64,000 nucleotides of DNA, taken from positions 186,001 through 250,000 of the forward strand of contig DXTB01000001.1 in the NCBI GenBank assembly GCA_019410105.1. The letters are read 5' to 3'. Made by a program: the position numbers and the translations under genes. Below are positions 26,209 through 34,467 of this stretch, in pieces. Every line of letters begins with the position of its first letter. Positions within the stretch are counted from its first letter, which is position 1. The notes under the pieces are model-generated. The model had not been told where the DNA came from. It saw only the letters and a list, made by a program, of their open reading frames with translations, and ran no database searches. Source of the stretch: Clostridiales bacterium (GTDB taxonomy: Bacteria; Bacillota_A; Clostridia; Oscillospirales; Oscillospiraceae).

Positions 26209-27678
26209 ATGAAACTGGTTTTCCGCGGCCATGACGAGCGGTATGTGGTGGAGCAGAGCCTGATGAATCTGTTCCCCGGGGAACTGCCTGTCTACGAGCC
26301 GATCACCCCAGGCGATGACAGCTGGGCCGTGATCTCGCTGGAGGAGACGGGGGACCTCTGCCGGGTGGCGGTCTCCCTCTGCCGGGGCGGCAAGACCACC
26401 GAGCAGACCTATCAGGAGCCCCTCTCCGGCGGCGATTTCCAGCGGGAGGGCCTCCGCCGCCACGCCGTCGGCGCCTGCTTCTTCCTGGCGGCCCGGGCGG
26501 TCACCGGCGTGACGCCCCCCTGGGGAATGCTCACCGGCGTCCGGCCCGACAAGCCGGTGACCTGGGCCCTGGAGGACGGGAAGTCCCCGGAAGAGGCCCG
26601 GGCGTATTTGGAGGAGCACTATTTCGTCACCCCCTCCCGGGCCGCCCTGGCCCTGGAGACCGGCGCCACCGCGGCCAAGGCCGCCCGGCGGCTGGAGAAG
26701 CGGGACATTGACGTGTACGTGGGCATTCCCTTCTGCCCAACCCGGTGCGCCTATTGCTCCTTTGTCAGCCAGTCGGTGGAGCGGAGCTTTGCCCTGGTGC
26801 CCCCTTATGTGGACGCCCTGTGTGGGGAGATCTCCGCCGGCGGCGAGATGGTTCGCCGGGCGGGACTGCGGGTGCGGACCTTCTACATGGGCGGCGGCAC
26901 CCCCACCACCCTGACGGCGGAGCAGATGGACCGGGTCCTCACTGCTTTCGAGACCTCCTTCGACCGTACCGCCTGTGAGGAGATCACTGTGGAGGCGGGC
27001 CGGCCGGACACCATCACGGCGGAAAAGCTGGCGGTGCTCCGCAACCACGGGGTCACTCGGGTCTCGGTGAACCCCCAGACCTTTGAAGAGAACGTGCTGC
27101 GGGCCATCGGCCGGTGCCACACGGCTGCGGACATCGACCGCGCCACGGAGCTGGTGGCCCGGTGCGGCTTCCCCCACGTGAACATGGACCTGATCGCCGG
27201 ACTCCCGGAGGATACGGCGGAGGGCTTCCGCCGCTCCCTGGACCGGTGCCTGACCTACGGCCCCGACGATATCACCGTCCACACCCTGGCGCTGAAAAAG
27301 GGCAGCCGCATCCTGACGGAGGGACTGCGGATCCCCGGCGCGGAGACGGTGGCCGAGATGCTGGATTACGCCTCTCCCACCCTCCGGACCGCCGGATACC
27401 GTCCCTACTACCTATACCGGCAGAAGTACATGTCCGGCAGCTTTGAGAACATCGGCTGGTGCCGCAGCGGCGGCGAGTGCTGGTACAACGTGGACATCAT
27501 GTCGGAGCTGTGCTCCATCCTGTCCTTCGGCGCCGCCGGGTCCACCAAGATGGTGGTGCCGGGCACCAACCAGATCCAGCGGGCGTTCAACGTGAAATAT
27601 CCCACCGAGTATATCCAGCGGCCGGAGAAGTGGCAGGCCAATCAGACCGCCTTCGCCGCCTTTTATGAAGCACTGTGA
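26209..27678 (+). CDS. hemZ: Coproporphyrinogen III oxidase-like radical SAM protein HemZ
   Basis: 489 residues. About 165 N-terminal residues specific to HemZ precede a radical SAM domain with IPFCPTRCAYCSF (CxxxCxxC, near residue 176). The HemW/HemN-like blocks FYMGGGTPTTL, VEAGRPDTIT, RVSVNPQTF and GLPEDTAEGF follow. The C-terminal part has YYLYRQKYMSGSFENIGW, seen in HemZ. HemZ is described as an oxygen-independent coproporphyrinogen dehydrogenase relative, although many anaerobes carry it without a haem pathway, so the true substrate here is uncertain. GAGGAGG lies before the ATG. The gene is packed between the MBL hydrolase and a kinase. Confidence 0.92.
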   Translation: MKLVFRGHDERYVVEQSLMNLFPGELPVYEPITPGDDSWAVISLEETGDLCRVAVSLCRGGKTTEQTYQEPLSGGDFQREGLRRHAVGACFFLAARAVTGVTPPWGMLTGVRPDKPVTWALEDGKSPEEARAYLEEHYFVTPSRAALALETGATAAKAARRLEKRDIDVYVGIPFCPTRCAYCSFVSQSVERSFALVPPYVDALCGEISAGGEMVRRAGLRVRTFYMGGGTPTTLTAEQMDRVLTAFETSFDRTACEEITVEAGRPDTITAEKLAVLRNHGVTRVSVNPQTFEENVLRAIGRCHTAADIDRATELVARCGFPHVNMDLIAGLPEDTAEGFRRSLDRCLTYGPDDITVHTLALKKGSRILTEGLRIPGAETVAEMLDYASPTLRTAGYRPYYLYRQKYMSGSFENIGWCRSGGECWYNVDIMSELCSILSFGAAGSTKMVVPGTNQIQRAFNVKYPTEYIQRPEKWQANQTAFAAFYEAL

Positions 27679-27691
27679 AAGGAGCATCGCC

Positions 27692-28624
27692 ATGGCCTAT
27701 TCCCTGAAAGAGATCAACGACGCTGTCCGCTCTGACCCCAAGGGCTTTGCGGAGGCGTGCGACGCCGCCTTTGCCAAAAAAGTGGAGACGGCGGCCCAGA
27801 AGATTGCCGATCACCGGAAGGAGTCCCGCATCATCCTGTTGTCCGGCCCCTCCGGCTCTGGCAAGACCACCACGGCATTGAAGATCGAAGAGCAGCTGGA
27901 GAAAATGGGCATCCAGACCCACACCATCTCCATGGACAACTACTTCAACACCATCGACCCGGAGACGGCGCCCCGGAACCGGGAGGGCGCCATCGACTAC
28001 GAGTCTCCCTTCTGCCTCGACATCGAGCTGCTGAACCGACACTTCTCCATGCTGGACCGGGGGGAGACCATCCACGTGCCCAAGTACGAGTTCGCCCGAC
28101 AGATGCGCTCCGACATCCTGTCTCAGCCGCTGAAGCTGGGGCCCGACGAGCTGGCTATCTTTGAGGGCATCCACGCCCTGAACGACGTGATCGTGGGAAA
28201 GAATCCCAAGGCCTTCAAGCTGTATATCGCGGCCCGGTCCAATGTGGTGGACGAGGACGGCGCCGTGGTGTTCCAGCACCCCTGGCTGCGCCTGTGCCGC
28301 CGGATCGTCCGGGACTACAAGTTCCGGGGCAGCGACGCCAACTTCACCCTGAAGATGTGGCCCAATGTCCGCCGGGGGGAAAAGCTGTATATCTCCCCCT
28401 ATAAGGAGAATGCGGACTTGATGTTCGACTCCTCCCTGCCGGATGAGGTGGCGGTGCTGAAGCCCTTCGTGGTCCCCCTGCTGGAGGCGCTGCCCCAGGG
28501 CAAGTATGAGATCGCGGACGACATCCTCCGGGGATTTGAGCGGATCGAGATCATGGAAGAGTCCAACATCGCCCCCAGCTCCCTGGTGCGGGAGTTCATC
28601 GGCGGCAGCATCTATCCCAGCTGA
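27692..28624 (+). CDS. Uridine kinase-like nucleoside kinase
   Basis: The ATG at 27692 is preferred because AAAGGAG stands in front of it, 13 bp after hemZ. 310 residues. Residues about 50-58 form a P-loop (SGPSGSGKTTTA), followed by SMDNYF with the uridine-kinase-type Asp and FEGIHALND in place of the usual EGI motif. The N-terminal 40 residues are helical and lack the TGS domain found in longer clostridial relatives. It should phosphorylate a nucleoside or a similar small molecule. It sits close to purine nucleoside phosphorylase, consistent with nucleoside salvage. Confidence 0.88.
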   Translation: MAYSLKEINDAVRSDPKGFAEACDAAFAKKVETAAQKIADHRKESRIILLSGPSGSGKTTTALKIEEQLEKMGIQTHTISMDNYFNTIDPETAPRNREGAIDYESPFCLDIELLNRHFSMLDRGETIHVPKYEFARQMRSDILSQPLKLGPDELAIFEGIHALNDVIVGKNPKAFKLYIAARSNVVDEDGAVVFQHPWLRLCRRIVRDYKFRGSDANFTLKMWPNVRRGEKLYISPYKENADLMFDSSLPDEVAVLKPFVVPLLEALPQGKYEIADDILRGFERIEIMEESNIAPSSLVREFIGGSIYPS

Positions 28625-28672
28625 GCGGGGCTGCCCCTCTGCCCCAATCTTTCTTTGGAGGTCATACAAGCC

Positions 28673-29065
28673 ATGAATGAGCGGTTGCAGGAACTGCTGG
28701 ACGCGGTGCAGCGCACTGCCTCCCAGGTGGGCGGCAGTGCGGCGGATGCCGCCTACGGCATGGGAAAGCGGGCGGGAGAGCTCCTGTCCGTGGCCAAGCT
28801 GAATATCCGGATCATGGACCTGAAGGGAGCGGTGAGCACCGCCCTGCGGGAGGTGGGGGAGATGATCTACGCCACCCACACCGGCACCCTCACGGAGTCC
28901 GAGGTACTGCTGGCAAAGCTTCAGGAGATCGACGGGCTCCGCCAGCAGATCGACCGGCTGGAGCGGGAGATCGCTCGGCTCCAGGGCGGCGCGGTGTGCC
29001 CCTTCTGCGGGGCGGCCGCCCGGAGCGGCGACGTATTCTGCCGGGAATGCGGCCAAAAGCTGTAA
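28673..29065 (+). CDS. Zinc-ribbon protein of unknown function
   Basis: 130 residues from the ATG with TTGGAGG upstream. Residues 1-100 are helical, with heptad-like Leu/Ile spacing (EIDGLRQQIDRLEREIARLQ), probably a coiled coil. The C-terminus is a zinc ribbon with CPFCGAAARSGDVFCRECG, two CxxC pairs. There is no membrane segment or catalytic motif. Such helical-plus-ribbon proteins are frequent next to housekeeping genes in Clostridia. It lies 15 bp before the phosphorylase gene, in the same operon. Confidence 0.8.
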   Translation: MNERLQELLDAVQRTASQVGGSAADAAYGMGKRAGELLSVAKLNIRIMDLKGAVSTALREVGEMIYATHTGTLTESEVLLAKLQEIDGLRQQIDRLEREIARLQGGAVCPFCGAAARSGDVFCRECGQKL

Positions 29066-29079
29066 GGAGGAAGCGTAAG

Positions 29080-29904
29080 ATGGAATATACATTCGCACAA
29101 TATCAGGAGAGCGCCCAGGCGCTGAGAGACCGCCTGGGGGCGTTCCGCCCCCGGTGCCTGCTGATCTTGGGCTCCGGCCTGGGCTCTTTGGGCAACGAAG
29201 TGGAGTCCCCCATTGCCGTCCCCTATGAGGATGTGCCCCACATGAAGCGATCCACCGCCCCGGACCACGCGGGCCGGTTCGTGTTCGGCCGCCTGGCGGG
29301 TCAGGACGTGGCGGTGATGCAGGGCCGCCTCCACACCTATGAGGGCTGGTCCTTTGAGGATGTCAGCTATCCTGTCCGGGTGCTGCGGCTGCTGGGGGCG
29401 GAAACGCTGGTAGTCACCAACGCTGCCGGCGCGGTGAACACCGCCTTCTCTGCCGGGGACATCATGCTGATTACCGACCACATCAAACTCTTCGGTGTCA
29501 GCCCCCTTTGCGGCCCCAATCTGGAGGAGTTCGGCCCCCGGTTCCCGGACATGAGCCATGTGTACACGCCCCGACTCCAGGACACCGCCCGGGAGGCCGC
29601 GGAGGAGCTGTCCATCCCCCTGCGCCAGGGCGTCTATATGTACTTCCCCGGCCCCCAGTACGAAACGCCGGCGGAGGTCCGTGCCGCCCGGGTGCTGGGC
29701 GCGGACGCCGTGGGCATGTCCACGGTGCCGGAGGCCATTGTGGCCGCCCACTGCGGCATGGATGTGCTGGGCTTCACGCTCTGCACCAATATGGGGGCCG
29801 GGGTGCTGGACCAGCCTCTTTCCTCCGACGAGGTGCTTGCCGCCGCCGCCACGGCGGGGCCCCAGTTCTCCGCCCTGGTAAAGGCGTGTCTGGCCCGGTT
29901 ATAA
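29080..29904 (+). CDS. Purine nucleoside phosphorylase (trimeric type)
   Basis: 274 residues starting at the ATG eight bases after GGAGG. It shows the trimeric PNP pattern: LILGSGLGSLGNEVE near residue 27, a phosphate-binding MQGRLHTYEGWS near 80, VTNAAGAVNTAF near 110, GVYMYFPGPQYETPAEVRA with the purine-binding Glu near 193, and VGMSTVPEAIVA followed by TNMGAG near 240. It cleaves purine nucleosides with phosphate to base and ribose-1-phosphate. The upstream kinase fits a salvage operon. Confidence 0.95.
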   Translation: MEYTFAQYQESAQALRDRLGAFRPRCLLILGSGLGSLGNEVESPIAVPYEDVPHMKRSTAPDHAGRFVFGRLAGQDVAVMQGRLHTYEGWSFEDVSYPVRVLRLLGAETLVVTNAAGAVNTAFSAGDIMLITDHIKLFGVSPLCGPNLEEFGPRFPDMSHVYTPRLQDTAREAAEELSIPLRQGVYMYFPGPQYETPAEVRAARVLGADAVGMSTVPEAIVAAHCGMDVLGFTLCTNMGAGVLDQPLSSDEVLAAAATAGPQFSALVKACLARL

Positions 29905-29986
29905 ACGGCAGCGGCAGGCCATAGGCTCATAGGGGCAGCAGATTCCGCCGCCCTAGTTCTCTGTTGTAATTTGAGGTAATCGCTTC

Positions 29987-31651
29987 ATGTCTAATCAAAA
30001 AAAGCAATCCTTCCTGGGCGGCGCCGCCATCCTGGCCGCAGCTGTCGTTGTGGTGAAATTTATCGGGTTCTTCTACAAAGTCCCCCTGAACAACATCCTG
30101 GGCGGCCCCGGCAAGACGTATTTCGACACTGCCTATAAGATTTACAATTTCCTGCTGACCTTCTCCACGGCGGGCCTGCCTCTGGCCATCTCCAAGCTGA
30201 CCAGCCAGGCCCATGCCCAGGGACGGGAGAACGAGAAGCGGAAGATCTTCCGCACCGCCATCGTGCTGTTTTTCGTCCTGGGCACGGTGGGCGCCCTGTT
30301 TATGTTCTTCCAGGCAGAGGGCTTGGCGGGGTTTCTGGAGAACAGCCTGGCGGCCCAGCCCATCCGGGCGCTGGCTCCGGCGGTGTTCTGCGTGTGCCTG
30401 CTGGCCTGCATGCGGGGCTACACCCAGGGCCAGGGCAACATGACGCCTACGGCGGTTTCCCAGGTACTGGAGGCGCTTTTGAAACTGGCTATCGGTCTGC
30501 CGCTGGCGTGGTATGTACTGCGCATCGGCATGAGCCTGGAGATGGGCGCCGCCGCGGCCATCCTGGGCGTCACGGCGGGCACGGCGGTCTCCATGCTGTT
30601 TTTGGTGGGATATTTGGCGAAGCACCGGAATCGGACACAGTCCCTGGATGTCCCCTCCGGCAGCAGCCATCTGATCCGGCAGATCCTGGCCATTGGCATC
30701 CCCATCACCCTCAGCAACTCCGCAATGAGCATCCTGAACATCATCGACACCAAGATCGTCATGGGCCAGCTGCAGAACGCCCTGCTGCTGTCGGAGGAAT
30801 CGGCCGCTGCCCTGAACGGCCAGTACAGCATGGCCATGGATATGCCCAACATGGTGGCCTCCTTCGTGTACCCGGTGACCATGAGCTTGATTCCATTCGC
30901 GGCGGCGGCTCTGGCCCGGCAGGACCATGCCGGAGCGGACCGGATCATCTCCTCCGCCTTCCGCATCATCGCCATTCTGGCCCTGCCGGCGGGCATCGGC
31001 CTCAGTGTCCTCTCCACGCCCATCATGGTCCTGGTGCTGCCGGCCCAGCGGGAGGATGCCCTGGCGGCGGGCCCCCATCTTCAGGTGCTGGGCATCGCCC
31101 TCATCTTCATCTGCCTGATGATCCTGACCAACGCTATCCTGCAGACCTACGGCAAGGAGAAGCTGCCCATCTTCACCGTGATCGTCGGCGGCATCGTCAA
31201 GATCATCATGAACTATTTCCTGGTGGGGAATCCGGACATCAACATCCACGGCGCACCCATCTCCACGCTATGCTGCTATCTGGTGATCGTGGTGCTGAAT
31301 CTGTTCTTCGTGTGGAAATACTCGCCCCAGAAGCCACGGTATCTCGAAGTTTTCGCAAAGCCCGTGGCCGCTTCCCTGCTCATGGGCGGCGCGGCCTGGG
31401 CGATCTATGGCCTGGCCAGCCGGGTGCTGGATGGGGCTTTCCTCGCCTTGGCACAGCAGATGTTTGCGGATCCGGATAAGATCCAGCTCTGGTCCGTATA
31501 TCTGGCCAACGCCGCCTGTGTCCTGCTGGGCATCCTGGCCGGCGTGATCGTCTACGGTGTGCTGGTGATCGCTCTGCGGATCCTGCGGGCGGAGGATGTG
31601 CGGTCCATTCCCCGCGGGGAAAAGCTTATTAAACTTCTGCACTTAAAATGA
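29987..31651 (+). CDS. SpoVB/MurJ-like polysaccharide flippase (MOP superfamily)
   Basis: 554 residues with about 14 hydrophobic helices. The start FLGGAAILAAAVVVVKFIGFFYKVPLNNILG and later SKLTSQAHAQG, RGYTQGQGNMTPTAVSQVLE are hallmarks of the SpoVB/YtgP branch, which flips lipid-linked cell-wall or spore-cortex precursors. In Bacillus a homologue (yabM) heads the same block yabM-yabN-yabO-yabP-yabQ-divIC-yabR, and here too mazG, rqcP, yabP, yabQ, divIC and an S1 gene follow in that order. TGAGG lies before the ATG. Role in sporulation versus vegetative wall synthesis cannot be separated by sequence. Confidence 0.9.
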   Translation: MSNQKKQSFLGGAAILAAAVVVVKFIGFFYKVPLNNILGGPGKTYFDTAYKIYNFLLTFSTAGLPLAISKLTSQAHAQGRENEKRKIFRTAIVLFFVLGTVGALFMFFQAEGLAGFLENSLAAQPIRALAPAVFCVCLLACMRGYTQGQGNMTPTAVSQVLEALLKLAIGLPLAWYVLRIGMSLEMGAAAAILGVTAGTAVSMLFLVGYLAKHRNRTQSLDVPSGSSHLIRQILAIGIPITLSNSAMSILNIIDTKIVMGQLQNALLLSEESAAALNGQYSMAMDMPNMVASFVYPVTMSLIPFAAAALARQDHAGADRIISSAFRIIAILALPAGIGLSVLSTPIMVLVLPAQREDALAAGPHLQVLGIALIFICLMILTNAILQTYGKEKLPIFTVIVGGIVKIIMNYFLVGNPDINIHGAPISTLCCYLVIVVLNLFFVWKYSPQKPRYLEVFAKPVAASLLMGGAAWAIYGLASRVLDGAFLALAQQMFADPDKIQLWSVYLANAACVLLGILAGVIVYGVLVIALRILRAEDVRSIPRGEKLIKLLHLK

Positions 31652-31753
31652 GAAACCGGGCGGCCGCGCCCCCTTCCCAAGGGGGCGATCCGCTAAAATT
31701 CCTTGAAAAATCAGGGGTTTCCCGTGAATTTTTCTTGCAAAGGCAGGCATCTT

Positions 31754-32560
31754 ATGGTAGAGTTTCAGCGTAAGGATTTTTACAGCTACGAGGATTTTCT
31801 GGAGATCATGCGGCTGCTGCGGGCTCCCGGGGGTTGCCCCTGGGACCGGGAGCAGACCCACAGCTCCATCCGCCGGAACTTCCTGGAGGAGACCTATGAG
31901 GTTCTGGACGCCATCGACCACGACGACGCCAGCGGCATGTGCGAGGAGCTGGGCGACGTGCTGATGCAGGTGGCCTTCCATGCCCAAATCGAGGCGGAGC
32001 GGGGCCGCTTCACCATGGCAAATGTGGTGGACGGCGTGGCCCGGAAGCTGGTGTACCGCCATCCCCATGTCTTTGGGGACGTGCAGGCGGATACCTCCCA
32101 GCAGGTCCTGGCCAACTGGGACGTGCTGAAGCGCCGGGAGAAGGGCCAGCGGTCCACGGCGGACGCGGTGGAGGCCGTGCCCCACACGCTGCCTGCCCTG
32201 TGGCGGGCGGAAAAGATTCAGTCCAAGACCGCCAAGGCCGGCTTTGACTGGACAAGCTCTCTCCAGGCACTGGACAAGCTGGAAGAGGAGGTCCGGGAGC
32301 TCCGGGCCGCCCTGGAGGCCGGTCAGGCCGCCGACGCGCCCCACGGCATCCGGGAGGAGCTGGGCGACACGCTGTTTATGGCCGCCAAAATCGCCCAGAT
32401 GTCGGGCGTGGACCCGGAGGACGCCCTCCACCGGGCCTGCGACAAGTTTGACCGCCGCTTCCGCGCGGTGGAAGAGGCCGCGGACAAGCCTCTGCCGGAG
32501 TGCGGTGAGGCGGAGCTGCTGGCCCTCTGGAACGATGCAAAATCCCACGATCCGTCTTAA
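31754..32560 (+). CDS. mazG: Nucleoside triphosphate pyrophosphohydrolase MazG
   Basis: Start placed at ATG 31754 (MVEFQRKDF); the ribosome binding site (AAAGGCAGG) is modest, and an earlier ATG at 31703 remains possible. 268 residues with two MazG domains. The first has LRAPGGCPWDREQTHSSIRRNFLEETYEVLDAI and EELGDVLMQVAFHA (EExxE and ExxD metal ligands). The second has KLEEEVRELRAAL and EELGDTLFMAAKIA. It hydrolyses (d)NTPs, including aberrant ones, to monophosphate and pyrophosphate. Unlike Bacillus YabN it has no N-terminal tetrapyrrole methylase domain. Confidence 0.94.
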   Translation: MVEFQRKDFYSYEDFLEIMRLLRAPGGCPWDREQTHSSIRRNFLEETYEVLDAIDHDDASGMCEELGDVLMQVAFHAQIEAERGRFTMANVVDGVARKLVYRHPHVFGDVQADTSQQVLANWDVLKRREKGQRSTADAVEAVPHTLPALWRAEKIQSKTAKAGFDWTSSLQALDKLEEEVRELRAALEAGQAADAPHGIREELGDTLFMAAKIAQMSGVDPEDALHRACDKFDRRFRAVEEAADKPLPECGEAELLALWNDAKSHDPS

Positions 32561-32636
32561 TCGCGGGCGCGCCTGCCTGCGTTAGGAATAAATCATCTAG
32601 CAAGCGCATCACACATTGTATAGGAGGATAACATCC

Positions 32637-32912
32637 ATGAACAAAGCTGAACTCATCAATTCTGTCGCCGCTTCTGCCGACGTTTCCAAGAAGGAGGCCG
32701 AGGCTGTTGTGTCCGCCACGTTTGACGCCATCACTGCCGCCCTGAAAGACGGCGACAAGGTGCAGCTGGTGGGCTTTGGATCCTTCGAGGTCAAGAAGCG
32801 TGCCGCCCGCGTGGGCCGCAACCCCAAGACCAAGGAGTCCATTGAGATCCCCGCTTCTGTAGTGCCCGTGTTCAAGGCCGGCAAGGCCCTGAAGGACGCC
32901 GTGGCGAAGTGA
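32637..32912 (+). CDS. hup: DNA-binding protein HU
   Basis: 91 residues with the complete HU/IHF pattern: [21 protein letters not shown] at the start, [27 protein letters not shown] near 45-70 and [11 protein letters not shown] at the end. TAGGAGG stands ten bases before the ATG. It bends and compacts DNA. It is inserted between mazG and rqcP, a position HU occupies in many clostridial genomes but not in Bacillus subtilis. A strong hairpin follows, so HU can be made in excess of the downstream genes. Confidence 0.97.
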   Translation: MNKAELINSVAASADVSKKEAEAVVSATFDAITAALKDGDKVQLVGFGSFEVKKRAARVGRNPKTKESIEIPASVVPVFKAGKALKDAVAK

Positions 32913-32928
32913 TCTGACCCTGTGATTT

Positions 32929-32962
32929 CGGGACTGCCGGTGCTGTGGTGCCGGCAGTCCCG
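32929..32962 (+). terminator. Terminator or attenuator after HU
   Basis: A 12-bp perfect stem (32929-32940 with 32951-32962) and 10-nt loop, followed by only TTT. It lies between HU and rqcP and probably lets part of the transcripts through. Confidence 0.7.
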
Positions 32963-32986
32963 TTTCCCATGAGAAAGGAGCCGCCC

Positions 32987-33232
32987 ATGCGTTTGGATAA
33001 ATATCTCAAAGTCTCCCGCCTCATCAAGCGGCGGACTGTGGCCAACGAGGCCTGTGACAACGGCCTGGTCACCGTCAACGGCAAGCCTGCCCGGGCCTCC
33101 TACGACGTGAAGGTGGGGGACCAGATTTCCCTGCGCTTCGGCCAGCGCATCGTAACGGTGGAGGTGCTGGACGTCCAGGAGACGGTGCGCCAGGCGGACG
33201 CCGGCACGCTGTACCGGGAGATCGGCCGGTAA
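32987..33232 (+). CDS. rqcP: S4-domain RNA-binding protein RqcP (YabO)
   Basis: 81 residues, almost entirely an S4 domain: MRLDKYLKVSRLIKRRTVANEACDNGLVTVNGKPARASYDVKVGD. AAAGGAG precedes the ATG. In Bacillus YabO/RqcP works with RqcH in alanine tailing of stalled nascent chains on the 50S ribosomal subunit. Length, sequence and the yabN-yabO-yabP order support the same role. It is followed after 58 bp by yabP. Confidence 0.93.
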   Translation: MRLDKYLKVSRLIKRRTVANEACDNGLVTVNGKPARASYDVKVGDQISLRFGQRIVTVEVLDVQETVRQADAGTLYREIGR

Positions 33233-33290
33233 GGCCGGACGCATATTCTCCCCGCCCCTCCCATATAGTTGGGACAGGGAGGGACGCGGA

Positions 33291-33575
33291 ATGAACGACT
33301 ACAACAACGCCATGTCCCAGGCGGGCCACCGTCTGGAGCTGATCGGCCGGGAGCGGCTCACGGTCTCCGGAGTGGAGGACGTGGAGCGGTTCGACGAGAC
33401 CGGCATCATCATGTCCACCAGCGTGGGAACGCTGGTCATTACCGGAGAGGACCTGCACATCGGCAAGCTGTCCCTGGACGGGGGCGAGCTCCATGTGGAC
33501 GGCCGGATCGATTCCGTCTCCTATGAGGACGGCGGTCAGGAGCGGGGGGGCCTTTTCCATCGGCTGTTCGGGTGA
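33291..33575 (+). CDS. yabP: Sporulation protein YabP
   Basis: 94 residues with the YabP/YqfC fold pattern HRLELIGRERLTVSGVEDVERFDETGIIMSTSVGTLVITGEDLHIGKLSLDGGELHVDGRID. In spore formers it is made in the mother cell and is needed with YabQ for coat and cortex assembly. AGGGAGGG lies upstream and the gene is six bases before yabQ. Its presence is one of the clearer signs that the lineage is endospore-forming, though not proof that this strain sporulates. Confidence 0.93.
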   Translation: MNDYNNAMSQAGHRLELIGRERLTVSGVEDVERFDETGIIMSTSVGTLVITGEDLHIGKLSLDGGELHVDGRIDSVSYEDGGQERGGLFHRLFG

Positions 33576-33581
33576 GGCGCC

Positions 33582-34271
33582 ATGGCCCCTGCTCTCTCCC
33601 AGCCGCTCCTGCTCTTCTGTCAGGCGATCCTGCTGGGCATGGCTGCGGCGCTGCTGTATGACCTGCTGCGGGCCTTCCGCCTGCGGCTGCCCCGCCTGAC
33701 GTCAGCGCTGGACATCCTGTACTGCATGGCCGCGGGCTTGGCGGTCTTCCTCTTCATGCTCCGCCGGGCGCAGGGGCAGCTGCGGCTGTATCTGCTGCTG
33801 GGGGCGGTGGGCGGCGGTGTGCTGTTTTTCACCGCCTTCTCCCCGTTTTTGCGGCCGGTGTGGGATTTTTGGGTGGATACCCTGGCATTTTTGCTGCATC
33901 TGACCGCCATTCCCCTGCGGGGAGCGGAAAATTTGTGTAAAAAAATCGGCAGATGGGGAAAAAATCTCTTTTATTTTATTCGCAAATGTTATACAATAAA
34001 AAACACCAAGCACGGCAGAAGGCTTTACAAAGGAGGCGGGCGGCATGGCAAGAGCAGAACGGCAGCCAAAGAAGCGGTCCAGAGGAAGCGTCCTCACCAA
34101 GCTTCTGATCCTGGTGATTCTGGCGGCGATCGGACTGCAGCTGCGCAGCCTCCACAGCCAGGTGCAGGACGCCCAGGCCCAGCGGGACGCCCTGACGGCC
34201 CAGGTCCAGGCCCAGGAGCAGGAAAACGCCGCCCTGGCCGCGGACATCGCCGAGGGCGCCACCGAGGATAA
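33582..34271 (+). CDS. yabQ: Sporulation protein YabQ, with a reading frame running into divIC
   Basis: The first 145 residues match YabQ: four hydrophobic helices (LSQPLLLFCQAILLGMAAALLYDLLRAFRL, then LDILYCMAAGLAVFLFML) and the end KNLFYFIRKCYTIK. The frame then stays open for another 85 codons, 227 of whose bases overlap divIC in another frame. This tail is Gly/Pro/Arg-rich and looks like the antiphase translation of divIC rather than a domain. Either the overlap is real, or one base has been lost or gained in the A-runs near 33936-33965, which would end the protein near residue 145. YabQ is a mother-cell membrane protein needed for cortex formation. Confidence 0.85.
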   Translation: MAPALSQPLLLFCQAILLGMAAALLYDLLRAFRLRLPRLTSALDILYCMAAGLAVFLFMLRRAQGQLRLYLLLGAVGGGVLFFTAFSPFLRPVWDFWVDTLAFLLHLTAIPLRGAENLCKKIGRWGKNLFYFIRKCYTIKNTKHGRRLYKGGGRHGKSRTAAKEAVQRKRPHQASDPGDSGGDRTAAAQPPQPGAGRPGPAGRPDGPGPGPGAGKRRPGRGHRRGRHRG

Positions 34272-34344
34272 GATGAAGGAGATCGCGCAGGAAGAGCTGG
34301 GGCTGATCTCCCCCAATCAGCGTGTGTTTTCTGTGGGCAACTGA
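34045..34344 (+). CDS. divIC: Septum formation initiator DivIC/FtsB-like protein
   Basis: 99 residues: a short basic cytoplasmic start (ARAERQPKKRSR), one membrane helix (LTKLLILVILAAIG), then a coiled coil (LRSLHSQVQDAQAQRDALTAQVQAQEQEN) and the family end MKEIAQEELGLISPNQRVFSV. It bridges FtsL and the septal wall machinery outside the membrane. GGAGG lies before the ATG. The upstream yabQ frame overlaps its first three-quarters in another phase. Confidence 0.94.
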   Translation: MARAERQPKKRSRGSVLTKLLILVILAAIGLQLRSLHSQVQDAQAQRDALTAQVQAQEQENAALAADIAEGATEDKMKEIAQEELGLISPNQRVFSVGN

Positions 34345-34408
34345 CCGGAGCCGGGCGACGAGGGAGGCGGAGCGCCTCCCCCGCTTGTGCCGGGAGCCGG
34401 TCTTTTTT
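34343..34408 (+). terminator. Possible terminator after divIC
   Basis: GACCGG (34343-34348) pairs with CCGGTC (34397-34402) around an inner hairpin GGAGGCG/CGCCTCC, and TTTTTT follows. The arms are only partly complementary, so strength is uncertain. Confidence 0.55.
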
Positions 34409-34467
34409 GATACGACCCGCTTCCACGGGAGCGGGAAAACCATCCGGAAGGAGAAACAGTACACTAT

